Shown: positions 1 to 5,357 of the stretch, one piece after another
Numbering within the stretch: the stretch's first letter is position 1
How the letters are laid out: each line of letters opens with the position of its first letter
Assembly: GCA_963169295.1 (NCBI GenBank)
Contig: CAUJDD010000054.1
Coordinates: 1-5,357 of the forward strand
Source of the DNA: UBA4416 sp020846025
GTDB taxonomy: Bacteria; Bacteroidota; Bacteroidia; B-17B0; Aurantibacillaceae
Reading direction: 5' to 3'
DNA: 5,357 bases
Made by a program: the position numbers and the translations under genes
Notes under the pieces: generated by a model
Databases searched by the model: none
What the model was told of the DNA's origin: nothing
What the model saw: only the letters and a program-made list of their open reading frames with translations

Positions 1-8
1 ATAAAAAA

Positions 9-1343
9 CTAATTTTCTTGTCCATACAATATTTTATATAAAATTTTACTCTGAGTTTTACGGGTATAAAATGAATCCAATGGAGATGATGTATAACTAT
101 CACCTTCATCAATAACTTTTTCCAGCATATCCGTGCATGCATCCACATCATCTATCGGAAAGAATACTGATTGTGTATGCTTCTTTAAAAAGGAATTTTG
201 GGCTCCTTCTGTAATAAAAGCCAGAATTCGTTTACCGCTATTTACTGCATCAAACAATTTGGATGGCAAGCTATAATGGTCACCACCTACAACCTTTTCA
301 CTTGTAGTCAGTATAGCATTCCATGAACTCATAATCTTCAAGACAGAAGCTTTATCTTTAAATCCATGATGAACAAAAACATCATTCAAGTCAAATTCAG
401 AAACCATATCTGGAAGCCATTCAGGCAATTTACCTATATATTCAAACCTAACAAAGTCTTTTTTTTCGGGAAATTTATCCAAATACATTCGAATAGTTTT
501 TAAAAAAAAATACGGACTTCTGTATATCCAGTATTCTTCTCTTTTATAGAAATTAAAAAATTTTGTGATCTTTTTCTGATAAAACTTCTTGTTCAGATAT
601 CTTTCTTCCTTGGGCATATAGTAAAAACTCCCTACATATCCAATTCTGTATATCTCATCCTCAAACTCGTCTAAGGGTATATCATCAGAAAAAAGATTGT
701 CATATCCATTGAAAACTGTTTTAAACTTTGCAGAATTTATATCCATATTACTAGAGATAAAGTCTAATGTTAGTTCTTTTGTTACTGCCAAAATAAATGT
801 TGCATTTATAAACAACTTTTTTTCCATAAACTTTTTGTACAAATAATGAATATAGGTAGTATGCGGAGTATTAGACCAAAGTGCCCAGGCATCTCTCATA
901 TCTACTATGAACGGTATTTGAGTATGCTTATGAACATACAATGCAACCCTGCTTAAGCTGAAAGGAGGAAGTGATGTAAATATAAAGTCTGGCTTTTCCT
1001 GTTCCAACAGCATCATAATATCCTTTTTGGCACTTCCTGTAAACCATCTTCTGTCAATGTTATCAGTGAAGCTTAACCATATTCTCAATCTTTCACCTAA
1101 CTTAGTATTCATTATGTAAGGAAATGGTTTTATATCATATCTGTATATTCGTGCCTGCTCCAGGCCTTTCATCAATGAATTATCAGCTACTTTACCAAAA
1201 GTCCTTTGTCCAGACTCTTCTGTACACGTTATAACGATTATATCTACTCCCTGCGCCAACAAGTGCCTTACAAATCCCGCACTTCTATAGTTCCCTGTTG
1301 TATTGACAGGCGGAAATTCCAAACTAAAAAAAACAACTTTCAT
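9..1343 (-). CDS. GT4-like family glycosyltransferase
   Basis: A 444-residue cytoplasmic glycosyltransferase with the two-domain (GT-B) plan of the GT4 group. It probably transfers a sugar from a nucleotide donor onto a lipid-linked surface-glycan intermediate. The N-terminal domain opens with a beta strand and donor/acceptor loop (residues 2-24, FFSLEFPPVNTTGNYRSAGF) and has IPFIVDMRDAW at 143-153, typical of this group. NGYD (212-215) and YVGSFYY (236-242) mark the start of the second Rossmann domain. HHGF (325-328) and SLPSKLFDAVNSGKRILAF (358-376) form the donor-binding C-terminal region. Residues 242-283 are a lysine- and aromatic-rich insertion not found in minimal GT4 enzymes. The start is ATG, with AT-rich DNA and no clear Shine-Dalgarno before it. 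It follows the complete flippase after 128 bp. The length is close to complete for the family. Donor, acceptor and linkage cannot be read from sequence. There are no signal peptide or membrane segments. Confidence 0.88.
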   Translation of the reverse strand: MKVVFFSLEFPPVNTTGNYRSAGFVRHLLAQGVDIIVITCTEESGQRTFGKVADNSLMKGLEQARIYRYDIKPFPYIMNTKLGERLRIWLSFTDNIDRRWFTGSAKKDIMMLLEQEKPDFIFTSLPPFSLSRVALYVHKHTQIPFIVDMRDAWALWSNTPHTTYIHYLYKKFMEKKLFINATFILAVTKELTLDFISSNMDINSAKFKTVFNGYDNLFSDDIPLDEFEDEIYRIGYVGSFYYMPKEERYLNKKFYQKKITKFFNFYKREEYWIYRSPYFFLKTIRMYLDKFPEKKDFVRFEYIGKLPEWLPDMVSEFDLNDVFVHHGFKDKASVLKIMSSWNAILTTSEKVVGGDHYSLPSKLFDAVNSGKRILAFITEGAQNSFLKKHTQSVFFPIDDVDACTDMLEKVIDEGDSYTSSPLDSFYTRKTQSKILYKILYGQEN

Positions 1344-1471
1344 GATTATAATGATATTCTACTACTATTCAGATGCCATCAGATGATGTACCATCTATTA
1401 TTCATTTTTCTACGAATCGCGTTACTGACTTGTAGGTATGGTCCGTTTTCCACATCAAATAAATAATTGTA
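1344..1471. other. 128-bp spacer between second flippase and glycosyltransferase
   Basis: Non-coding as far as I can tell. In the flippase frame the minus strand stays open for 30 codons after the TAA, to a TGA at 1379-1381. A cluster of GATG/CATC words lies at 1371-1396 and can form only 5-bp stems. No recognisable promoter or terminator is present. The stretch around 1411-1446 is less AT-rich than the other gaps. Confidence 0.45.
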
Positions 1472-2758
1472 TTACACCGTCTGAATTCCCTTTGAATAAT
1501 AATAAGTATTATATAAATGGACGAAATAAAACAGTACCCTTGAAAACGAAAAAATAATAAGTGTCGTTCTTAACCCAAAATTCAGATACAGAAATAATAC
1601 AATGTTAAATACAAAAAAAATAATATATATTATCATGTTTTCCTTTTGTTTATTTACAATATTGTATAGATAGGTCATAGGACTTACTACTAAAGTTCCA
1701 AAAATCATAGGAATCAGAATTTGAGAAAATACACCAGATTCACGCCATTGAGTGCCAAAAATGAAAGCAAACAATTCTGGTGAAAATACGAGTAAAAACA
1801 AAAAAGGGAATACTCCAATTATAAAAAGCGTTTTAATCGTTTTTATATACAATTTCTCACAGTTTCCATATTTATAGTATTCAATTGTTGCTTTTTGCCT
1901 AAAAACCTCTGATATGGAAGATGAAATAAGCTGAACAGGCAGTGTCACCATTCTTAGTGCCAAATTATATAATCCTACCACACCTGTATCAAAATTATTA
2001 TTCAGATAAAAAACCGGTAATTGGTTATTAAATGTAAAAAGTACATCAGGTATTAGTGCAAATTTTGGAAAATTTCTGTGCTTTACAGCCATACGCTTCA
2101 GATCAGATAAACTAAACTGGTTCATAATAGAAAGTTTGTATTTTTTATCCAATGAAGATTGTAAAACGTAGTACGGAATTATTGTACCTATAATGAAAGA
2201 TATAATCAACCCTGTATCAAATAATTTAAAAATTCCAAACAATAATGATAAAGCAGGAATAGCTAAGGAAATGATAATTGTATTTAACGCTAATAAATTA
2301 AATTCTTCGTATCTGTTTGCCCAGACGCGAAGAATCGCATTGTTTCCAGAAAAAAACACGACCAATGGAGTCAAATACAACCAATTGCCTATTTCCGATA
2401 TGTTAAACCAAAGTAAAATACGATTGTTCAACAGAAATATTACTACGAGTAATAGAACTGCATAAATAAGATTAATTATCCTATTAAGAAAAAATACCTG
2501 TTTCGCATCCGAAGCATCTTCTTCAATCATGATGGCTTCATTGTACCGGAGTGTAGAAAACACACCGATCACCCCTGTTATCGCCATAAATACGCCCAAT
2601 GTTCCGTAGTCTTCTTTGCTGTATATCCTATACAGGATGGGTGCGGCACCAACAGATATCAGTTGGGCTATGGTCGTACCTGTAGCCAACGTTGCTACGT
2701 TTTTGGCGTATTCAGACGATCTGATTTCCTGTAGTTTTTTACTAAGATACTTAATCAA
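1472..2758 (-). CDS. Wzx-type oligosaccharide flippase (MOP superfamily), complete
   Basis: A 428-residue integral membrane protein of the polysaccharide-transport (COG2244-like) branch of the MOP exporter superfamily. Such proteins flip undecaprenyl-diphosphate-linked oligosaccharide units from the cytoplasmic to the periplasmic face. I see about 12 hydrophobic segments (near residues 22-45, 51-73, 92-112, 124-145, 155-175, 183-200, 232-250, 265-285, 307-327, 342-362, 374-393, 397-415). Family hallmarks are a conserved N-terminus with AQLISVGAAPILYRIYSKED (31-50) followed by YGTLGVF, RYNEAIMIEE (71-80), NFPKFALIPD (229-238), GLYNLALRM (262-270) and FGTQWRESG (334-342). The only plausible start is TTG at 2758: an in-frame stop lies 18 bp upstream of it, no ATG lies between, and the next Met is about residue 58, inside the conserved region. 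GC is about 46% over the first quarter and about 29% over the rest. It is the second flippase in the window. Confidence 0.9.
   Translation of the reverse strand: MIKYLSKKLQEIRSSEYAKNVATLATGTTIAQLISVGAAPILYRIYSKEDYGTLGVFMAITGVIGVFSTLRYNEAIMIEEDASDAKQVFFLNRIINLIYAVLLLVVIFLLNNRILLWFNISEIGNWLYLTPLVVFFSGNNAILRVWANRYEEFNLLALNTIIISLAIPALSLLFGIFKLFDTGLIISFIIGTIIPYYVLQSSLDKKYKLSIMNQFSLSDLKRMAVKHRNFPKFALIPDVLFTFNNQLPVFYLNNNFDTGVVGLYNLALRMVTLPVQLISSSISEVFRQKATIEYYKYGNCEKLYIKTIKTLFIIGVFPFLFLLVFSPELFAFIFGTQWRESGVFSQILIPMIFGTLVVSPMTYLYNIVNKQKENMIIYIIFFVFNIVLFLYLNFGLRTTLIIFSFSRVLFYFVHLYNTYYYSKGIQTV
2756..2758 (-). other. TTG start codon of the complete flippase
   Basis: The minus strand reads TAA ATT ACA TTA AAA AAT ATT TTG before ATTAAGTATCTT, so TTG is the only usual start codon between the upstream in-frame stop and the conserved N-terminus. 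The resulting N-terminus (about 16 residues before the conserved YAKNVATL) has the length expected of the family. There is no purine-rich Shine-Dalgarno. ATT or ATA initiation, or a mutated or misread ATG, cannot be excluded. Confidence 0.65.
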
Positions 2759-2932
2759 AATATTTTTTAATGTAATTTACACATGTCTAAAGTACTATTA
2801 TAGCAATAGGGGTTATCCTGTGCATATATTGTGATTCAGATCATATAATTTTTCAATATGATATGATACTATTATAATAAAACGAGTTGATATTACAATA
2901 AATAACCATAAAAAATACAATTATATCTTATA
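2759..2932. other. 174-bp AT-rich spacer between methyltransferase and second flippase
   Basis: This is the longest gap in the window, with about 21% GC by hand count. It holds only trivial reading frames on both strands, weak AT-rich inverted repeats (for example ATCATAT at 2840-2846 against ATATGAT at 2856-2862) and no T-tailed GC-rich hairpin. No match to the Bacteroidota -7 element TAnnTTTG is seen on the minus strand. A promoter here would fit the position but is not supported. Confidence 0.5.
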
Positions 2933-3787
2933 TTAATTTGCAAGAATATCCTGTAAATTCAGTTGTATAGTATCCTTTACCGCTATAAAATCGGTTTTAT
3001 CATAATTATCCTTATTATAATTAAATCCATATACCCTTTGCAGATTAGCTGAATCTTGATTAATATGCCAAATGACATAACCCAAGTCAATTAAAAAATT
3101 ATACAATGCTTTTGCATTTTGTATTTTTATTGTATTATCGTGATGTGGCAATACTTCAAAAATTATTACAGGATTAACTTCGTTAATAAATGTATTTGCA
3201 CCTTTCAATACTTCAAGCTCATACCCTTCAACATCTATTTTAAGAATAGTGAGCCCACCTTCCGTAAGAGATAAATTGATTGTATCTAATTTAAAAACCA
3301 AAACTTCGACTGAATGCGTTGCAATGTCTTCATTAATCTGTGAACCTGATAAAGAAGCCCTGGAATCGCCTTCTCCAAATCCTCTTAAAATCATAATATC
3401 ATTTTTGTCTGATAATCCTATATTAAAAAATGAAGACAAATTGCTGTTATTTAATTTATCCAACTTTTGCATATATGATATGCAAATTGTACTTGGATCA
3501 AAACCAAAATACTTAACATCCGGAGCAATTGATTTAATTTTAATATATGTTTGCCCAATATTAACCCCAACGTCTATGAAATTTTTTATGATAGATTTAC
3601 TATTCATTAAATTAAGTAAGTTATATATCCATATTTCTGTATTTATTCCATTGGAATATCCATATCCTAATTCATCTATGATGGGAATTTTCCAATCTCT
3701 TCCATAAAAATTTCTTGAAATAATGACGATTCGGTTTCTAAAATAATTGAGTCTGTTCAGAACTCTGCAATACAAATTATTAATCAT
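2933..3787 (-). CDS. FkbM-family SAM-dependent methyltransferase
   Basis: A 284-residue class I methyltransferase of the FkbM family (Methyltransf_21 type), predicted to O-methylate a sugar of the surface glycan using S-adenosylmethionine. Visible motifs in order: SAM-binding motif I FIDVGVNIGQT (70-80; Val where Ala or Gly is common), strand-2 acidic motif YFGFDPS (93-99), the family signature LKIDVEGYELEVLKGA (182-197), and IIFEVLPH (208-215). The first 30 residues are basic and no membrane segment is evident. The ATG lies inside the end of the upstream acyltransferase gene (8-bp overlap), which points to coupled translation and to related substrates. Its GC, about 28% by hand count, is clearly lower than the 35% of its overlapping partner, as is common when polysaccharide genes are assembled by transfer. 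The length matches the family. Methylated position and sugar are unknown; some FkbM enzymes act on non-sugar substrates, but the context argues for a glycan. Confidence 0.93.
   Translation of the reverse strand: MINNLYCRVLNRLNYFRNRIVIISRNFYGRDWKIPIIDELGYGYSNGINTEIWIYNLLNLMNSKSIIKNFIDVGVNIGQTYIKIKSIAPDVKYFGFDPSTICISYMQKLDKLNNSNLSSFFNIGLSDKNDIMILRGFGEGDSRASLSGSQINEDIATHSVEVLVFKLDTINLSLTEGGLTILKIDVEGYELEVLKGANTFINEVNPVIIFEVLPHHDNTIKIQNAKALYNFLIDLGYVIWHINQDSANLQRVYGFNYNKDNYDKTDFIAVKDTIQLNLQDILAN
3780..3787 (-). promoter_or_regulatory. Stop/start overlap coupling acyltransferase and methyltransferase translation
   Basis: On the minus strand the shared bases read ATGATTAA. The FkbM methyltransferase ATG is the first three bases and the acyltransferase TAA the last three, in different frames. 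No good Shine-Dalgarno precedes the ATG (the upstream bases are AT-rich, AAAAAACAGACTAC), so re-initiation by ribosomes finishing the acyltransferase is the simplest way to translate the second gene. The overlap is seen directly; coupling is inferred. Confidence 0.6.
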
Positions 3788-4355
3788 GTAGTCTGTTTTT
3801 TATAAATTTGATTGGTATACCTGCATAAATACCATTAGCTTTACAATGACCTTTCACCAAACTGTTTGCACCGATTACACAACCGCTTTCGATAATGGCT
3901 CCTCCCATGATAATACAGTTTCTTCCTATCCAAACATTATCACCAATGATTATCGGTCTAGATATATCCCTACCCTCCATCATATTACCATCTGTTCTAT
4001 AATCGTGAGTGGTATCGCGGATAGAAGTAAATTCACCAATCTGAACATAGGATCCTATATGTAGTTTTTCGCTCGTTTGGATAAGGACGTTGTGCGAAAA
4101 AATAATCTTTGACCCAAAAACCACATTGGATTCACTTCCGAAATGCATTATAACATTATCATATATACTGATATCGTCACCTACTTGGATATACTTTGGA
4201 AGTCCATGAAAACGTACATTTTTTCCAATAAGGACATCGTATCTATTAAAAATAAACCAGGATTTCAATCGCCCTATAATCCGGATACTAAATAACATCC
4301 GCCGGAATTTTAAAAGTGCTTTTTTAATGAACCTGCTTATCGAATGTTCATTCAT
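3780..4355 (-). CDS. Hexapeptide-repeat (LbH) O-acyltransferase, WbbJ/maltose-acetyltransferase-like
   Basis: A 191-residue left-handed beta-helix acyltransferase, probably using acetyl-CoA to acetylate a hydroxyl of the glycan repeat unit; such enzymes normally act as trimers. Imperfect hexapeptide repeats run from about residue 42 (VLIGKNVRFHG) to 168, including VVFGSKIIF (78-86), LHIGSYVQIGEFTSI (98-112) and IIIGDNVWIGRNCIIMGG (135-152). The helix ends with YAGIPIKFIKNR (177-188), the usual closing segment. The external loop at 113-134 carries THDYR; His117 sits where the catalytic His lies in this family. An amphipathic N-terminal stretch (residues 8-32) is rich in Lys and Arg and may hold the enzyme to the membrane. 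Start ATG, 89 bp after the partial flippase. The stop overlaps the FkbM methyltransferase start. Acetyl rather than another acyl group is inferred from the family; serine acetyltransferase is unlikely because its N-terminal helical domain is absent. Confidence 0.92.
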   Translation of the reverse strand: MNEHSISRFIKKALLKFRRMLFSIRIIGRLKSWFIFNRYDVLIGKNVRFHGLPKYIQVGDDISIYDNVIMHFGSESNVVFGSKIIFSHNVLIQTSEKLHIGSYVQIGEFTSIRDTTHDYRTDGNMMEGRDISRPIIIGDNVWIGRNCIIMGGAIIESGCVIGANSLVKGHCKANGIYAGIPIKFIKNRLHD

Positions 4356-4444
4356 ATGTATGTAATTTTTTTAATCAGCAGAATATCTGAAATGATTCTT
4401 TATAATGATGTAAAAATGCAAATAAATCGTATGGCATCAACATG

Positions 4445-5357
4445 TTACTTTCGGTAATATCTGATTATTAGTCTTTTGGACAATGACCTTTCCTCCCGTG
4501 TCAGAATATATTTATAAAAAACAAATACTAACACCATAAATGCTGAAATATATAATGGGATTTTATAAAAAAGAAAATCTATATGAATAAGGTAAAAGGA
4601 AATAATTGTTCCTAAGCAAATAAACAGAAAGTTTGAATAAATTCTGTTTTTTTCCAAATAATTGTTCTTTTTTATATTATAGACAACCAGAAAAAACGTT
4701 CCCGATATATGCCCGACAAAGTGTGCTATATAAAAACCTGTTATACCTACTTTAGGTATGAGCAAAAAAGACAGAAGCAAATTACATAATGCTCCTATTG
4801 CACTGACTTTTCCTATGAGACTTATATTATTTGAAGCTATTTCGAAATTAGAAACTATTGATGCAATAAATACAGCATTTTGCATGAGTAACATGAAAGC
4901 TATTACTGAGCTTCCTTCAAGATATACTTCTCCAAACAAAAATCTGATTATCGGGTCTATAAACAATACTATTATAAAATTTACTAAAAACAAAATACCG
5001 GCTACAACTCTGAGCTGGAAAGATTTTAGTTTTTCACTGTCATACCCGGATTGTGCCAGCATATTAATCGTGACAGGCTGTAAAGAACTTATGAACATAC
5101 CCAATATTGCTGAAAGACTAGCACCAATACGCATATATCCAAATTCTTTTACACTGATATAATTAACAAATAAACTTATTAGACTCAATGTAACAATTGC
5201 TCCAATCAATGTACTGCCAATATAATATACAAAGCCATCATACAGGTTTTTTTTATATTTTTGGATTTGAAATTGAGATAATACACGAATATTATTTCGT
5301 TTCAGTATTTTAAAAATAATAAAATATGTGATACCTGCATTAATAATCAGGCTTAAA
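4445..5357 (-). CDS. Wzx-type polysaccharide flippase, 5' end missing at window edge
   Basis: The C-terminal 303 residues of a membrane transporter of the polysaccharide flippase group (MOP superfamily). The frame is open to the right edge: upstream of the TTG at 5209 I read a further 49 codons without a stop, including the hydrophobic LSLIINAGITYFIIF, a basic linker QKYKKNLYDG, and FVYYIGST running straight into LIGAIVTLSL. The TTG at 5209 is therefore internal, not the start. Eight or nine hydrophobic helices are visible. A conserved-looking stretch KEFGYMRIGASLSAILGMF lies at about 70-88 of the visible part, PKVGITGFYIAHFVGH at about 201-216, and a basic tail RSLSKRLIIRYYRK ends the protein. 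Relative to the usual 400-480 residues, roughly 100-180 are missing. It probably flips a lipid-linked oligosaccharide. It shows no obvious similarity by eye to the second flippase at 1472-2758 beyond the shared fold, so it is not a recent duplicate. The family is clear; the exact subfamily and substrate are not. Confidence 0.85.
   Translation of the reverse strand, partial: LSLIINAGITYFIIFKILKRNNIRVLSQFQIQKYKKNLYDGFVYYIGSTLIGAIVTLSLISLFVNYISVKEFGYMRIGASLSAILGMFISSLQPVTINMLAQSGYDSEKLKSFQLRVVAGILFLVNFIIVLFIDPIIRFLFGEVYLEGSSVIAFMLLMQNAVFIASIVSNFEIASNNISLIGKVSAIGALCNLLLSFLLIPKVGITGFYIAHFVGHISGTFFLVVYNIKKNNYLEKNRIYSNFLFICLGTIISFYLIHIDFLFYKIPLYISAFMVLVFVFYKYILTREERSLSKRLIIRYYRK

Noticed and set aside
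1371..1396. Cluster of GATG/CATC words in the spacer before the glycosyltransferase, as a terminator or operator
   Set aside because: Only 5-bp stems can form, no T-run follows on the transcribed strand, and no known operator matches.
1206..1466. Plus-strand open frame of 86 codons
   Set aside because: Most of it lies antisense to the 5' end of the glycosyltransferase and the adjoining gap. The protein has no recognisable domain and is rich in Cys, Tyr and Arg, as expected of a shadow.
2797..2805. TGCTATAAT on the minus strand, a perfect extended -10 of E. coli type, about 40 bp before the second flippase
   Set aside because: No -35 partner is visible, the DNA is extremely AT-rich, and the likely host group uses a different -7 element (TAnnTTTG), which is absent here.
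2840..2862. Inverted repeat ATCATAT / ATATGAT with a 9-base loop as a terminator
   Set aside because: A 7-bp stem with a single G-C pair is too weak, and similar AT-rich repeats are common in this spacer.
3249..3707. Plus-strand open frame of 152 codons opposite the methyltransferase
   Set aside because: It lies wholly antisense to a gene with clear FkbM motifs, and its product has no family features. The other plus-strand frames (2193-2465, 2616-2834, 3846-4064, 4758-5162) fail for the same reason.
4420..4440. TTTATTTG on the minus strand, one mismatch from the Bacteroidota -7 element; the same word also occurs near 1457-1464
   Set aside because: Neither copy has a TTTG-type -33 element at about 19-21 bp, and such words are expected by chance at this base composition.
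5207..5209. TTG as the start of the right-hand flippase
   Set aside because: The frame continues upstream to the window edge without a stop and encodes membrane and linker sequence that fits the same family, so this TTG is an internal Leu codon.
1..5357. CRISPR array, tRNA, rRNA, insertion sequence or invertible-promoter repeats
   Set aside because: I see no regularly spaced repeats, tRNA-like cloverleaf, transposase motif or long inverted repeat pair in any gap.

Overview
The window is a piece of a surface-polysaccharide biosynthesis locus (O-antigen, capsule or exopolysaccharide type). The source is most likely a member of the Bacteroidota. This assignment is an inference. It rests on low GC (about 28-37% in the rows I counted by hand), the lack of clear Shine-Dalgarno sequences before the starts, a TTG start, and the style of the glycosyltransferase and flippase sequences. 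No rRNA, tRNA, CRISPR array, transposase or integrase is visible.

All five genes are on the minus strand, so transcription runs from right to left. From the right edge the order is: (1) a Wzx-type flippase cut by the window edge (4445-5357), whose reading frame stays open to the last base; (2) a left-handed beta-helix (hexapeptide-repeat) O-acyltransferase (3780-4355); (3) an FkbM-family methyltransferase (2933-3787), whose start overlaps the acyltransferase end by 8 bp; (4) a second, complete Wzx-type flippase starting at TTG (1472-2758); (5) a GT4-like glycosyltransferase (9-1343). The gaps are 89, -8, 174 and 128 bp. None holds a gene, a convincing promoter or a terminator that I can support, so the five probably belong to one long polycistron that continues beyond both edges.

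Together the set fits assembly of a lipid-linked repeat unit on the cytoplasmic face. The glycosyltransferase adds a sugar, the acyltransferase and methyltransferase decorate it (probably O-acetyl and O-methyl), and a flippase moves the undecaprenyl-linked unit across the inner membrane. No initiating sugar-phosphate transferase, Wzy polymerase, chain-length regulator or nucleotide-sugar gene is seen here; they would have to lie outside.

I found no clearly new system. The points most worth a second look are the two unrelated-looking flippases within 5.4 kb, a sharp GC rise confined to the first quarter of the complete flippase gene, its TTG start, and the basic/aromatic insertion in the glycosyltransferase, which also carries a T9 run.
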